A DNA stretch of 41,293 bases from Chitinophagales bacterium (GTDB lineage Bacteria > Bacteroidota > Bacteroidia > Chitinophagales > S012-47), in assembly GCA_015487695.1 (NCBI GenBank), contig WFPF01000034.1, positions 1-41,293 of the forward strand, read 5' to 3'. Shown here in pieces: positions 8,455 to 17,787 of the stretch. Every line of letters begins with the position of its first letter. The first letter of the stretch is position 1. The translations under genes were made by a program, and so were the position numbers. Below the pieces are notes generated by a model. The model had not been told where the DNA came from. It saw only the letters and a list, made by a program, of their open reading frames with translations, and did no database searches.

Positions 8455-9153
8455 ATGAAAAGAATTGTAGTGAGTGGGGGAAGCAAGGGAATAGGCCGGG
8501 CCATTGCCTTGCGTTTTGCAAGTGAGAATTTTGCCGTGGCGCTTTATTCGAGGCATGCAGCTGACCTGGAAAAGGTGAAAGAGGAACTGAAGGAAGCGGG
8601 TGCTCCGCAGGTGATAACCCGGGAAGTGGATGCGGCCCGCACCGAAGAAGTCAGGTCATTTGCCGACAGTGTGCTGGCAGAATGGGAAGGCGTGGATGTA
8701 TTGGTAAACAACGTGGGCACTTTTCAGCCGGAAAATATACTGGACGCGGCTCCCGGAGCGCTCGAAAAGATGATCCAGGTGAATCTCTATGCCGGCTATT
8801 ATCTGACACGCTATCTGGCCGGGGAGATGCCGGAGGACGGGAAAGGCTATATCTTCAACATTTGCTCAACGGCCGGCCTGCAGGCGTATCCATCGGGCAA
8901 TCTATATGCCATCAGCAAACATGCCATGCTCGGCTTTTCGCGCGGATTGCGTGAAGAGTTGAAGGGCAGGGTGAGGGTGTCGGCCGTATTGCCCGGAGCT
9001 GTATGGACCGACAGCTGGAAAGGCAGCCCGCTGCCGCCTTCGCGATTCATGCCTGCCGAAGATTTGGCCGGGATCATATGGCAAGCCTGGTCGGCTTCGC
9101 CACGTACGGTAATTGATGAAATCATATTGCGGCCATTGGAAGGGGATATCTAA
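8455..9153 (+). CDS. Short-chain dehydrogenase/reductase
   Basis: NAD(P)-dependent oxidoreductase of the classical SDR family, 232 residues. The cofactor motif GGSKGIG is at residues 8-14, NNVG at 85-88, and the catalytic Ser138, Tyr151 and Lys155 (YAISK) are all present. The ATG at 8455 fits the normal N-terminus (MKRIVVSGG); the frame is open further upstream but would include the promoter. The substrate cannot be told from sequence. It lies 41 bases before ispG and may be co-transcribed with it. Confidence 0.92.
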   Translation: MKRIVVSGGSKGIGRAIALRFASENFAVALYSRHAADLEKVKEELKEAGAPQVITREVDAARTEEVRSFADSVLAEWEGVDVLVNNVGTFQPENILDAAPGALEKMIQVNLYAGYYLTRYLAGEMPEDGKGYIFNICSTAGLQAYPSGNLYAISKHAMLGFSRGLREELKGRVRVSAVLPGAVWTDSWKGSPLPPSRFMPAEDLAGIIWQAWSASPRTVIDEIILRPLEGDI

Positions 9154-9194
9154 AGAGATGCCCTTAACTTCATGACCGAAATCAGAGGACAACC

Positions 9195-11135
9195 ATGAGG
9201 AAGCAAAAGACAGAAATGCTGTATTGCGAGAGTCTGACACAATATCAACGATGGAAAACCAGGCCTGTGGCCATCGGGAAACTGCCTTTGGGCGGGGATA
9301 ACCCCATTCGTGTACAGTCGATGACCACCACCGACACACGCGACACCGAAGCTACAGTGGCACAAAGCATTCGCCTGTTTGAGGCAGGTTCGGAATACGT
9401 GCGCATTACGGCCCCCAGCAAGCGCGATGCCGAAAACCTGGCCCGCATCAAATCGAAATTGGCGGAAGCCGGTTACGATTTGCCGCTTATCGCAGATATC
9501 CACTTCACACCGAATGCAGCCGAGATTGCGGCCGGCATCGTGGAGAAGGTACGTGTCAATCCGGGCAACTATGCGGATAAAAAGAAGTTTGAAACCCACG
9601 ATTATAGTGATGAAGCCTATGCTGCCGAGCTCGAACGAATAAAAAAGAAATTTCTGCCCCTCGTTCGCCTTTGCAAGGCCAAAGGAACAGCCATGCGCAT
9701 CGGGACAAACCACGGATCGCTGAGCGACCGGATCATGAGTCGCTACGGAGACACCCCCCTGGGAATGGTGGAAAGTGCCATGGAGTTTCTTCGCATTTGT
9801 GAAGAGGAAGACTTCCATGACATTGTTCTCTCAATGAAAGCCAGCAATCCCCAGGTGATGGTGCAGGCTTACAGGCTGCTGGTGAAGACGATGAAAGAGA
9901 ACGGCATGAACTATCCCCTGCATCTCGGGGTCACCGAGGCGGGTGACGGGGAGGATGCTCGTATTAAATCGGCCATGGGCATAGGCGCATTGATGGAAGA
10001 CGGGCTGGGCGATACGATCCGTGTTTCGCTGACGGAAAAACCCGAGGCGGAGATTCCTGTGGCCGGGGAACTTGTAAAACGTTATACAGAGCGGGCAGGC
10101 CACGAAGCAATCGAGGCGATTGACACGCTGCCATACGACCCGTATAGCTATCGCAGGCGGGAAAGCCGCAAAGCAGGCAACATAGGTGCGGGGCAGGTAC
10201 CTGTCGTTGTGGCGGATATGCAGGATACGGACATGGATAACCCCCTGCTTCTGAAAACCATCGGATACCATTATGATCTGCTTCTCGATAAGTGGCAGAT
10301 CCGTGATAATGCAGCGGATTATATTTTCACGGGAGACCGGACCCCGCAGTTTGCATTGCCGGGAACGCTGAGAGTCATCGTGAATGCCAGGGCCTGGAAA
10401 CCCGGTGTGAAAGGCATCTTCCCACTTTATGAAGCGGCCGATTATATGCAAAGAAGCCAGCGCCCGTCCCCCTTGAATTTTGTTTTGGCTACTATTCATG
10501 ATCTGCAGCGGGATTTTTTGGATGAGATAAAAAAAGACCCCTCGGCAGTGCTTGTGCTCCGTAGTGATAACCGCGCTGCTATGCCGGAGATGCGCAGGGC
10601 CTTTATTCGACTGATGGAGGAAAACATATCGGTACCGGTGCTGATCAGGCGTGAATACCCGGATGAGAGTCCGGAGCAGTTTACTCTCTTCAGTGCCACG
10701 GATGCGGGTGCTCTGCTTCTGGACGGAATGGGCGATGGACTGTGGCTGAAAGCCGGGCATGCAGATGCGGAAAAGATCAACAACGTGGCTTTCGGCATTC
10801 TGCAGGCGGCCCGTACCCGGATAACCAAAACGGAATATATCAGTTGCCCCAGCTGCGGGCGCACGCTTTTCGATCTCGAAGAGACCACCGCAAATATCCG
10901 TAAGGCCACCCGCCATCTGAAAGGTGTCAAAATCGGAATCATGGGCTGCATTGTAAACGGGCCCGGTGAAATGGCCGATGCCGACTACGGATATGTGGGC
11001 AGCGGCCCGGGAAAAATCACCCTCTACAAAGGGCAGGAGGTCATCAAGCGAAACATTCCCGAGGACCAAGCCCTGGAAGAACTCATCGCACTCATCCGGG
11101 CCAACGGAGACTGGGTAGATGCCGGGGACCTGTAG
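9195..11135 (+). CDS. ispG: (E)-4-hydroxy-3-methylbut-2-enyl-diphosphate synthase, long (inserted) form
   Basis: Converts MEcPP to HMBPP in the MEP isoprenoid pathway using a [4Fe-4S] cluster. The N-terminal TIM barrel is clear (PIRVQSMTTTDTRDTEAT, then PLIADIHFTP and RVNPGNY). The C-terminal cluster domain has Cys551, Cys554 (SCPSCGR) and Cys585 (GIMGCIVNGPGE), with Glu592 as the fourth conserved position. The protein is 646 residues, against about 370 in E. coli, because of an extra central region of roughly 250 residues. This long form is the usual one in Bacteroidota, Chlamydiae and plants. GAGG-like purines (AGAGGA) precede the ATG. Confidence 0.96.
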   Translation: MRKQKTEMLYCESLTQYQRWKTRPVAIGKLPLGGDNPIRVQSMTTTDTRDTEATVAQSIRLFEAGSEYVRITAPSKRDAENLARIKSKLAEAGYDLPLIADIHFTPNAAEIAAGIVEKVRVNPGNYADKKKFETHDYSDEAYAAELERIKKKFLPLVRLCKAKGTAMRIGTNHGSLSDRIMSRYGDTPLGMVESAMEFLRICEEEDFHDIVLSMKASNPQVMVQAYRLLVKTMKENGMNYPLHLGVTEAGDGEDARIKSAMGIGALMEDGLGDTIRVSLTEKPEAEIPVAGELVKRYTERAGHEAIEAIDTLPYDPYSYRRRESRKAGNIGAGQVPVVVADMQDTDMDNPLLLKTIGYHYDLLLDKWQIRDNAADYIFTGDRTPQFALPGTLRVIVNARAWKPGVKGIFPLYEAADYMQRSQRPSPLNFVLATIHDLQRDFLDEIKKDPSAVLVLRSDNRAAMPEMRRAFIRLMEENISVPVLIRREYPDESPEQFTLFSATDAGALLLDGMGDGLWLKAGHADAEKINNVAFGILQAARTRITKTEYISCPSCGRTLFDLEETTANIRKATRHLKGVKIGIMGCIVNGPGEMADADYGYVGSGPGKITLYKGQEVIKRNIPEDQALEELIALIRANGDWVDAGDL

Positions 11136-11159
11136 ATCAGTGTGCTAATTTTTGCTTAA

Positions 11160-11474
11160 TTACTTCGGATAGATAACCCTGATCCAGAGATTGAGGATGG
11201 TGCCGACCAGAAAAACCCACGCAAATAAAGGAATGCCGCGGGAGGCCAGGGCCAGCAGAATAATCATGAGGATAACCGCATAGCCTGCCATCTCGGCCCG
11301 AACACGTTTGGGCCTTTTTGCCGGAAAACGAAATGCTTTTACCAGATAAAAGAAATGTGCAGTGAGCAGTACGGCTGTGGCCAGTCCGTTCCAGCGGCTG
11401 AAAGGCATAAAGAAATAGGCAATGACGCAAAGGAGGAGGAGACTCCCAATCAGCAACAGCCCCGTCTTTTTCAC
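11160..11474 (-). CDS. Small membrane protein of unknown function
   Basis: This 104-residue protein starts with GTG at 11474, directly abutting the metK stop codon (TGA then GTG), so it is probably read from the metK transcript. It has three to four hydrophobic segments (residues about 5-23, 29-46, 65-79 and 82-98) with a basic loop (FRFPAKRPKRVRAE) in the middle. I recognise no family. The conserved-looking membrane topology and tight coupling support a real gene. Confidence 0.72.
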   Translation of the reverse strand: MKKTGLLLIGSLLLLCVIAYFFMPFSRWNGLATAVLLTAHFFYLVKAFRFPAKRPKRVRAEMAGYAVILMIILLALASRGIPLFAWVFLVGTILNLWIRVIYPK

Positions 11475-12731
11475 TCAGGAAATGCCAAAGGCTTTTTTTA
11501 TTTCATCCATGTAGTCGAGCTTTTCCCAGGTAAAGAGCTCTACCTTGCAGCGAATCACTTCCCCGTTGTTCATCTCGAAGCTTTTCTCAACGCTTTCGGG
11601 TTTGCGTCCCATGTGCCCGTAGGCAGCCGTCTCGCTGTAGATCGGATCTTTGAGTTTGAGACGCTCCACAATTTTTGCCGGTCGCATATCGAAGATCTCC
11701 GACACTTTTTCGGCAATCTCTCCGTCACTGAGTTTTACGCGGGCACTGTTGTAGGTATTGACATAGATGTTCATGGGTTCGGCCATGCCGATGGCATAGG
11801 CCACCTGCACGAGCACCTGATCGGCCACGCCCGCGGCCACGAGGTTTTTGGCTATGTGCCGGGTGGCATAGGCTGCTGAGCGGTCAACTTTTGAGGGGTC
11901 TTTCCCGGAGAAAGCCCCACCGCCATGGGCGCCTTTCCCGCCATAGGTGTCCACAATAATCTTTCTGCCTGTCAGCCCCGTATCGCCATGGGGGCCGCCA
12001 ATGACAAATTTCCCTGTGGGGTTGATGTGGTAATGGATGTTTCCGTTGAATAACTTCCGGTTTTCCGGATTCAACCCGGCTTCGACCCGGGGGATCAGGA
12101 TTGTCCTGATATCCGAATATATTTTTTCATGCATCTCCTTTTCGGAGGCAAAGTCATCATGCTGGGTAGATACCACAATCGTATCAATCCGCAGGGGCCG
12201 GTTGCTGTCGTCATATTCGATGGTGACCTGTGCTTTGGCATCGGGGCGCAGGTATGGCATCTCATTGCCGTGTTTCCTGATTTTTGCCAGTTCCTGCAAT
12301 ATGCGGGTGGAGATAAGCAGGGGCAGGGGCATGTATTCTTCCGATTCGTTGGTGGCATAGCCGAACATCATGCCCTGGTCACCGGCTCCCTGATCTTCAG
12401 GGAAAGCCCGTTCCACACCCTGGTTGATATCGGCCGACTGTGCATGTATGCTTGAGATGATGCCACAGGAGCTGGCGCTGAATCCCAACTCGGGGTCATT
12501 GTATCCGATGCGGCTGATTACATCACGGGTTACTTTTCGGTGGTCGAAGAGCGCGTGCGACTTGACCTCACCGCTCAAAACGACCAGTCCCGTAGTGACC
12601 AGTGTTTCACAAGCGACCTTCGACTCCGGGTCGCCAGCCAGAAAGTGATCGAGAAGGGCATCTGAAATTTGATCGGCTACCTTGTCCGGATGTCCCTCCG
12701 ATACCGACTCTGAAGTAAAAAGATAGGGCAT
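11475..12731 (-). CDS. metK: S-adenosylmethionine synthetase
   Basis: Makes S-adenosylmethionine from methionine and ATP. The N-terminal SVSEGHPDKVADQISDA carries the ATP-binding His, and GAGDQGMMFGYA and GGGAFSGKDPSKVDRSAAY are the two signature motifs of the family. Length is 418 residues, slightly longer than the E. coli enzyme (384), as usual in Bacteroidota. The gene follows the E1 gene by 66 bases. That gap contains a -7 box but nothing I recognise as a SAM riboswitch. Confidence 0.98.
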   Translation of the reverse strand: MPYLFTSESVSEGHPDKVADQISDALLDHFLAGDPESKVACETLVTTGLVVLSGEVKSHALFDHRKVTRDVISRIGYNDPELGFSASSCGIISSIHAQSADINQGVERAFPEDQGAGDQGMMFGYATNESEEYMPLPLLISTRILQELAKIRKHGNEMPYLRPDAKAQVTIEYDDSNRPLRIDTIVVSTQHDDFASEKEMHEKIYSDIRTILIPRVEAGLNPENRKLFNGNIHYHINPTGKFVIGGPHGDTGLTGRKIIVDTYGGKGAHGGGAFSGKDPSKVDRSAAYATRHIAKNLVAAGVADQVLVQVAYAIGMAEPMNIYVNTYNSARVKLSDGEIAEKVSEIFDMRPAKIVERLKLKDPIYSETAAYGHMGRKPESVEKSFEMNNGEVIRCKVELFTWEKLDYMDEIKKAFGIS

Positions 12732-12761
12732 TGTGCTATATGTTAGTATGATTCAGGCTCG

Positions 12762-12769
12762 CAAAATTA
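12762..12769 (-). promoter_or_regulatory. Candidate -7 box (TAATTTTG) for metK
   Basis: On the minus strand TAATTTTG matches TAnnTTTG and lies 30 bases before the metK ATG. No clear -33 TTG is found at the expected distance. Confidence 0.4.
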
Positions 12770-12797
12770 CTGCTAAAAGTAGAATTGACCCTATGCA

Positions 12798-14876
12798 TTA
12801 ATAACTTAAGAGAAAATCTATCCGCTCGCTGACGATTTCGGCATTGGGCAGTATGGCTGCTTCGAGTGCCACATTGAGCGGCACAGCCGGCACATCGCGG
12901 GCTCCGATAACCTGCACGGGGGCATCGAGGTGCTCAAAGGCATCGCGGGCAATGCGCCCGGCCAGTGTTTGGGCAAATGAGTTGCTCACAGTTTCTTCAC
13001 TGAGTACAATTACTTTGTTGTGTTTTTTGACCGCATCCATCACCGCTTTTTCATCAAGGGGTTGCAGGGTGCGCAGATCCAGTATCTCAACATTTCCTCT
13101 GAAATTATTTGCCGCCTGAAGTGCCCAGTGCACACCCATTCCGTAGGTGATGACCACCACGGATTCGCCTTTGGCTACTTTTTCAGGAAAGGCTTCAAGA
13201 AAAATATTGGCTTTGCCCAGCGGGATGATATATTCTTCATCCGGTTCTACCGCCTTGGCACCGAGGGTTCCGGGCACTTTCGACCAGTAAAGGCCTTTGT
13301 GTTCGAAGATGACCACCGGATTGGGATCAAGGAAGGCGGCTTTCATCAGGCCTTTGATATCGGCTGCATTGGATGGAAAGACAACCTTAATTCCTTTGAT
13401 CGGAAGAATCGAAGATTCATGACAACCCGAGTGATAGGGTCCGCCTCCGCCATAGGCTCCGGCCGGAATGCGAATGACCGAGGCCACCGGAAATTTGCCC
13501 ATGGTCAAATAGGAAGCCTTGGCCAGCTCCGTAACGAGCTGATTGATGCCGGGCCACAGGTAATCGGCAAACTGCACCTCCACAATGGGTCGCAGACCCA
13601 CGGCCGACAGGCCGGCTGTCGATCCGATAATATAAGCCTCCTGGATGGCGGTATTGAAGACCCGGTCGTGGCCATATTTTTCGGCCAGCGTAGCAGCTTC
13701 TCTGAAGACACCGCCCAGGCGGCCGCCTACATCCTGCCCATAAAAAAGGGCTTCGGGATGTGTTTTTAAAATTTCATCTACGGCATGCAATGCGGCATCG
13801 ACCATCACTACCTTCTCTTTGCCGCCCGGATTTCGCACTCCTTTTTCTTCTGTGACAGGGGTGGGTGCGTAGACGTGGTCCATGGCGCTGGCAGGGTCGG
13901 GCTCAGGAGCCTTCATCGCTTTTTCAAATGATTCGTGTGCAAGGGCTTTTGCCTTTTCTTCGATTTCGGCCAGCTCCTTTTTATCAAAGCCGTAGTCGCT
14001 GAGGAGCATCTGATAGAGTTTGGGGCCCGGGTCGTCCTTGGCATGCCTGGCGAGGTCCTCCTCCGGGCGATACCATTCTTTGCGAACCCCCGAAGTATGA
14101 TGTCCCAGGAGGGGAACACGGGCATGAACCAGCACGGGACTGCGTTTTTTTCGCACCTGTTCGAACACCTCATCCATGAGCAGATAAGAGGCGATGAAAT
14201 CGCTTCCGTCAACCTGAACCCGGTCAAGGCCCTTGAATCCGGCTGCAAACTCATAGGCGTTCATGCTGCGGGCTTCACTTGCCGTTACGGATATCCCCCA
14301 GTTGTTGTCCTGAACCAGAAAAACAATAGGTACCTGATGCAGAGCGGCATATTGAAGGGCTTCCGACACTTCGCCTTCGGTCATGGCTCCATCTCCGATC
14401 GAACACAGCACCACCGGATGCCGACCCGACTGATCAAGGCCTTGTTTTTCGCGGTATTGCAGACCCTGTGCCAGTCCGGTGCTCGGTATGGCTTGCATGC
14501 CCGTAGCCGATGACTGATGAATCATTTTGGGCCTTTCGGGATCGTTTGAGTTGGCATGGGCATAATAGCTTCGCCCGCCCGTGAACGGATCATCCTTTTT
14601 GGCCAGCAGTTGCAGCATCAGTTCATAGGGGGTGAAACCCATGGCCAGAAGAAGCGACTCATCGCGATAGTAGGGCGAGGCCCAGTCCCACGGCTTCAGA
14701 TGATAGCCTGCAGCAAGTTGAATGGCTTCGTGGCCGCGCGAGGTGCTGTGTACATATTTTGTCACCGAACGATTGTCGTCATAGATTTGCGCCATCTCTT
14801 TTGCCAGGCACATGTGGTGATATGCTTTGAGTAAAATATCCCGGTCCACCTCTATTGTTGCTTCCTGATTTGCCAT
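12798..14876 (-). CDS. Branched-chain 2-oxoacid dehydrogenase E1, fused alpha and beta subunits
   Basis: Thiamine-diphosphate-dependent decarboxylating component (EC 1.2.4.4 type) for leucine, isoleucine and valine breakdown or branched fatty-acid primer supply. Residues 1 to about 335 are the alpha part, with the ThDP motif from GDGAMTEGEV to QDNNWGIS (161-196). Residues about 350-692 are the beta part, with EAYIIGSTAGLSAVGLRPIVE and the terminal transketolase-C domain (ILDLRTLQPLD). Two-subunit versions have about 340-400 plus 330 residues, so this is a natural fusion, common in Bacteroidota. Pyruvate as the substrate is not excluded by sequence alone. The E2 gene is not nearby. Confidence 0.92.
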   Translation of the reverse strand: MANQEATIEVDRDILLKAYHHMCLAKEMAQIYDDNRSVTKYVHSTSRGHEAIQLAAGYHLKPWDWASPYYRDESLLLAMGFTPYELMLQLLAKKDDPFTGGRSYYAHANSNDPERPKMIHQSSATGMQAIPSTGLAQGLQYREKQGLDQSGRHPVVLCSIGDGAMTEGEVSEALQYAALHQVPIVFLVQDNNWGISVTASEARSMNAYEFAAGFKGLDRVQVDGSDFIASYLLMDEVFEQVRKKRSPVLVHARVPLLGHHTSGVRKEWYRPEEDLARHAKDDPGPKLYQMLLSDYGFDKKELAEIEEKAKALAHESFEKAMKAPEPDPASAMDHVYAPTPVTEEKGVRNPGGKEKVVMVDAALHAVDEILKTHPEALFYGQDVGGRLGGVFREAATLAEKYGHDRVFNTAIQEAYIIGSTAGLSAVGLRPIVEVQFADYLWPGINQLVTELAKASYLTMGKFPVASVIRIPAGAYGGGGPYHSGCHESSILPIKGIKVVFPSNAADIKGLMKAAFLDPNPVVIFEHKGLYWSKVPGTLGAKAVEPDEEYIIPLGKANIFLEAFPEKVAKGESVVVITYGMGVHWALQAANNFRGNVEILDLRTLQPLDEKAVMDAVKKHNKVIVLSEETVSNSFAQTLAGRIARDAFEHLDAPVQVIGARDVPAVPLNVALEAAILPNAEIVSERIDFLLSY

Positions 14877-14886
14877 AGTCTGCTTG

Positions 14887-15501
14887 TTAAGGTCCCTTTA
14901 TCTCACAATTGAGTACATTTTTTCCTTCTAGAAGTCCCCGAAGCCGGTCACCGGTCAGCACCGGACCCACGCCTTCCGGTGTACCTGTAAAAATAATATC
15001 TCCGGGCTCCAGAGTGAAGAATTTTGTGATATATTCCATCAGGTAGTCAAGCGGAAAAATCATATTGGCCGTATGGCCGCTTTGAACGGTCTTTTCGTTT
15101 CTGAGCAGTTCGAAATGGATATTACCGAGATCAAAGTCGGAGGGCTCTGTCCAGCGGCCAATGGCAGCCGACCCGTCAAAGGCTTTGGCAATTTCCCAGG
15201 GCCGGCCTTTTTCTTTGCATTTTTTCTGAAGGTCGCGCGCAGTGAAATCGATTCCCAGACTGATGCGATCAAAATAATGCACATATTCCTTCCGCGAGAT
15301 CTTTTTGGCTTTGCGCGAGATCCGGACTATCAACTCGAGTTCGTAGTGAATATCCTTAGAAAATTCGGGATAAATAAAGGGCCGGTTTCCGTCAAGGATT
15401 GCCGTCTCCGGTTTCATAAAAATGAGGGGCTCTCCGGGCACCTGATTGCCCAGCTCGCTGGCATGTGCGGCATAGTTTCGCCCGATGGCTATGATCTTCA
15501 T
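14887..15501 (-). CDS. Fumarylacetoacetate hydrolase (FAH) family protein
   Basis: Metal-dependent hydrolase or decarboxylase, close in size (204 residues) to bacterial acylpyruvate hydrolases. The N-terminus is the short FAH form (IAIGRNYAAHASELG). The metal ligands are the Glu54 and Glu56 in HYELELIV and Asp85 in GIDFTARD. The GDIIFTGTPEGVGPV motif near the end is typical. The substrate is likely a small oxaloacetate- or acylpyruvate-type acid, but that is family knowledge. It ends 10 bases before the E1 start and starts 11 bases after the pth stop, so all are likely on one transcript. Confidence 0.9.
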   Translation of the reverse strand: MKIIAIGRNYAAHASELGNQVPGEPLIFMKPETAILDGNRPFIYPEFSKDIHYELELIVRISRKAKKISRKEYVHYFDRISLGIDFTARDLQKKCKEKGRPWEIAKAFDGSAAIGRWTEPSDFDLGNIHFELLRNEKTVQSGHTANMIFPLDYLMEYITKFFTLEPGDIIFTGTPEGVGPVLTGDRLRGLLEGKNVLNCEIKGP

Positions 15502-15512
15502 TTGGGCATGAA

Positions 15513-16076
15513 TTAATTCTTGTTATACAGATTCATGGTTCGTTGCAAACCCATAAATCCGAAGTTAAGAATTATTTCTCCTGCGAGATCGATTTTGCTT
15601 TGTACGGCCTTCCATTGCTCTTCGGGCCAGGGGCTGAGGACGTAGTCGGATTGGCGTCCTTTGGAAAAGTCATTGCCTACTCCGAAGCGGAGGCGGGGGT
15701 ATTGCGTGGTAGCAATGCTTTCCTGAATGCTTTTGAGGCCATTGTGCCCGCCATCGCTGCCTCCGGGCCGCAGGCGGAGCTTGCCGGGGGGCAGGGCGAT
15801 ATCATCTACCACCACCAGCAATTCTGCAGGACTGAGTTTGAGCTTGTCAAGCCAGTATTTCACGGCTCGTCCGCTCAGGTTCATGAAGGTCATCGGTTTG
15901 ATGAGGTGATACTGCCGTCCTTTGTATTTCAAAAGCGCATGATCGGCCAGGCGTGCCGCTTCGAAGCTCAGATCGTTCTTGCGGGCGAGCCGGTCGAGTA
16001 CGTCAAATCCGATATTGTGGCGGGTATGTACATACTCGGCCCCCGGATTTCCCAAACCGACAATTAGGTATTTCAA
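15513..16076 (-). CDS. pth: Peptidyl-tRNA hydrolase
   Basis: Recycles tRNA from stalled peptidyl-tRNA. The N-terminus YLIVGLGNPGAEYVHTRHNI contains Asn10 and the catalytic His20, and VVDDIALPPGKLRLRPGGS carries the conserved Asp91. GGHNGLKSI (about 109-117) is also diagnostic. Length is 187 residues, as expected. It follows rplY by 46 bases; rplY-pth adjacency is widespread in bacteria. Confidence 0.97.
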   Translation of the reverse strand: MKYLIVGLGNPGAEYVHTRHNIGFDVLDRLARKNDLSFEAARLADHALLKYKGRQYHLIKPMTFMNLSGRAVKYWLDKLKLSPAELLVVVDDIALPPGKLRLRPGGSDGGHNGLKSIQESIATTQYPRLRFGVGNDFSKGRQSDYVLSPWPEEQWKAVQSKIDLAGEIILNFGFMGLQRTMNLYNKN

Positions 16077-16122
16077 GATCTGAATATTTTAGACCTCAGC
16101 GAAAATAAAACGAATCGGAAGA

Positions 16123-16743
16123 TTATTCCGCAGCGGCTTCTTCTTCGGCCTCTGCTCCTTCCTCGCCAGCTTCTGCTGTTGACTTCGAACGCAGGGCACG
16201 AGGTGTGATCACCGAAACTACCGGGGCATTCGGATTGTTGAGAATCTCAATTCCGTCCAGCCCTTCTTTCAGGTCTTTGACCTTAAGTGACTTGTTCAGC
16301 TCCAGATCAGTCACATCTACCACGATAAAGTCGCAAAGCTTTTCAGGAACCGTTTTTACCCGGAGCGTTCTTACCTTGGGTGCGAGAACCCCGCCAACGG
16401 TTACTCCTTTGGCCCGGCCTTCGGTGCGAATGGGAATCTCCGTGATGACCGGTTTCCCGGGAACCAGTTGAAGCATATCCACATGCAGCAGTTCATCGCT
16501 CAGGGGATGAAATTGGGTTTCTTTTACGATGGTATCAATTTCTTTTCCTTCCACCTTAATGCGGATAACGGCCAGGCCGGGCTGATAAATGGCTTCCTTG
16601 AGGTCCCGTGGCTTCACCACGACATGCATATTCTCATCGCCACCATATATCTCTACCGGCAGGTATCCTTCTTTTCGCAGTCTTTTGCTGTTTGATTTTC
16701 CAAATGCGCTTCTGGGTTGTGCTTCGACACTGATTGTTTTCAT
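16123..16743 (-). CDS. rplY: 50S ribosomal protein L25/general stress protein Ctc
   Basis: Binds 5S rRNA in the large ribosomal subunit. The 206 residues give the long Ctc/TL5 type with an N-terminal L25 domain (AQPRSAFGKSNSKRLRKEG) and a C-terminal beta domain (GRAKGVTVGGVLAPKVRTLRVK). The tail is very acidic (GEEGAEAEEEAAAE), common in this form. It sits between prs and pth, a conserved order in Bacteroidota. Confidence 0.96.
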   Translation of the reverse strand: MKTISVEAQPRSAFGKSNSKRLRKEGYLPVEIYGGDENMHVVVKPRDLKEAIYQPGLAVIRIKVEGKEIDTIVKETQFHPLSDELLHVDMLQLVPGKPVITEIPIRTEGRAKGVTVGGVLAPKVRTLRVKTVPEKLCDFIVVDVTDLELNKSLKVKDLKEGLDGIEILNNPNAPVVSVITPRALRSKSTAEAGEEGAEAEEEAAAE

Positions 16744-16753
16744 CTCTTTCTTT

Positions 16754-17698
16754 TTAAATAGCGTTCTCTATAAACAATGAACTGATTGATTTGTGTTCAT
16801 GGGTATTCGTAATGGCCGTGGCAAACAGGCTTGCCACAGACAGGATTTTAATTTTGCCGGATTCCTTTTTCAGCGGTAGGGTATCGCAAACAATCAACTC
16901 ATCGAGGTGTGAGTTTTCAATGTTTTCATAGGCCTTGCCGCTCAATACCGGATGGGTAATCATTGCCTTGACTGATCGTGCGCCTTTCTCGTGCATGATA
17001 TTGGCGGCTTTACACAGCGTATTGGCCGTATCCACGATATCGTCTACCATGATAACTTCTTTGCCTTCCACATTTCCGATGACGGTCATTTGGGCCACTT
17101 CGTTGGCCCTTACGCGCTGCTTGTCGCAGATCACAAGGTCCGTTTTAAAGTATTTGGCATAGGCCAGGGCTCTTTTTGTAGCTCCCACATCGGGTGCGGC
17201 AAAGACCAGGTTGGTTTTGTCAATATGCTCCAGATAGGGAATGAAGATGGCCGTACTCGTCAGATGGTCTACCGGAATGTCAAAGAATCCCTGTATCTGA
17301 TCGGCATGCAGGTCCATCGTCACCACGCGGTTGGCTCCGGCTGCCGTCAGGAGGTTGGCCGCCAGTTTTGCCCCGATGGCTACCCGGGGTTTGTCTTTGC
17401 GGTCTTGCCGAGCCATTCCGAAATAGGGAATGACCGCGGCAATATAGCCGGCCGAAGCCCGCTTGGCCGCATCGATCATCAGCAGCAGTTCCATAAAATT
17501 GTCTGCCGGTGCATTGGTCGATTGAATGAAGAAAATAAATTCTCCCCGCACCGACTCCTGAATGACCGGCTGATATTCCCCATCACTAAAACGCTGCAGC
17601 TTTATTTTACCCAGAGCTTTCCCGTAATACCGGGCTATTTCTTTAGCCAGGTAAAGGGAGTTCGTTCCGGAAAAAAGCTTTACTTCTGATGAGTTCAA
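16754..17698 (-). CDS. prs: Ribose-phosphate pyrophosphokinase
   Basis: Makes PRPP from ribose 5-phosphate and ATP for nucleotide and amino-acid synthesis. Family motifs are clear: FSDGEYQPVIQESVRG near the N-terminus, the RQDRKDKPR flexible-loop region, the metal-binding DLHADQIQGFF, and the PRPP loop VDDIVDTANTL. Length is 314 residues, normal for class I enzymes. It is the first gene of the prs-rplY-pth group and has a -7 box at 17721-17728. Confidence 0.97.
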   Translation of the reverse strand: MNSSEVKLFSGTNSLYLAKEIARYYGKALGKIKLQRFSDGEYQPVIQESVRGEFIFFIQSTNAPADNFMELLLMIDAAKRASAGYIAAVIPYFGMARQDRKDKPRVAIGAKLAANLLTAAGANRVVTMDLHADQIQGFFDIPVDHLTSTAIFIPYLEHIDKTNLVFAAPDVGATKRALAYAKYFKTDLVICDKQRVRANEVAQMTVIGNVEGKEVIMVDDIVDTANTLCKAANIMHEKGARSVKAMITHPVLSGKAYENIENSHLDELIVCDTLPLKKESGKIKILSVASLFATAITNTHEHKSISSLFIENAI

Positions 17699-17720
17699 AA
17701 CTGCGTTTATTTTGGGCTTG

Positions 17721-17728
17721 CAAAAATA
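17721..17728 (-). promoter_or_regulatory. Candidate -7 box (TATTTTTG) for prs
   Basis: On the minus strand TATTTTTG fits TAnnTTTG and lies 22 bases before the prs ATG at 17698. The sequence around it is AT-rich, so a chance match is possible. Confidence 0.35.
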
Positions 17729-17787
17729 GAAAAATAATTAGGAATGAGCTAAGCCCCAACGCTGATAATTTTAAGGAAATGACCACT

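Noticed and set aside
8319-8504. N-terminal extension of mlaE beyond 8318
   Set aside because: The extra 62 residues have no family match, overlap both divergent promoters, and the ATG at 8318 gives the normal MlaE length.
9831-11069. 412-codon minus-strand frame opposite ispG
   Set aside because: IspG is complete on the plus strand with catalytic cysteines; the antisense frame has no motifs.
12732-12797. Possible SAM riboswitch before metK
   Set aside because: The gap is only 66 bases and shows no SAM-I or SAM-II like structure that I can recognise.
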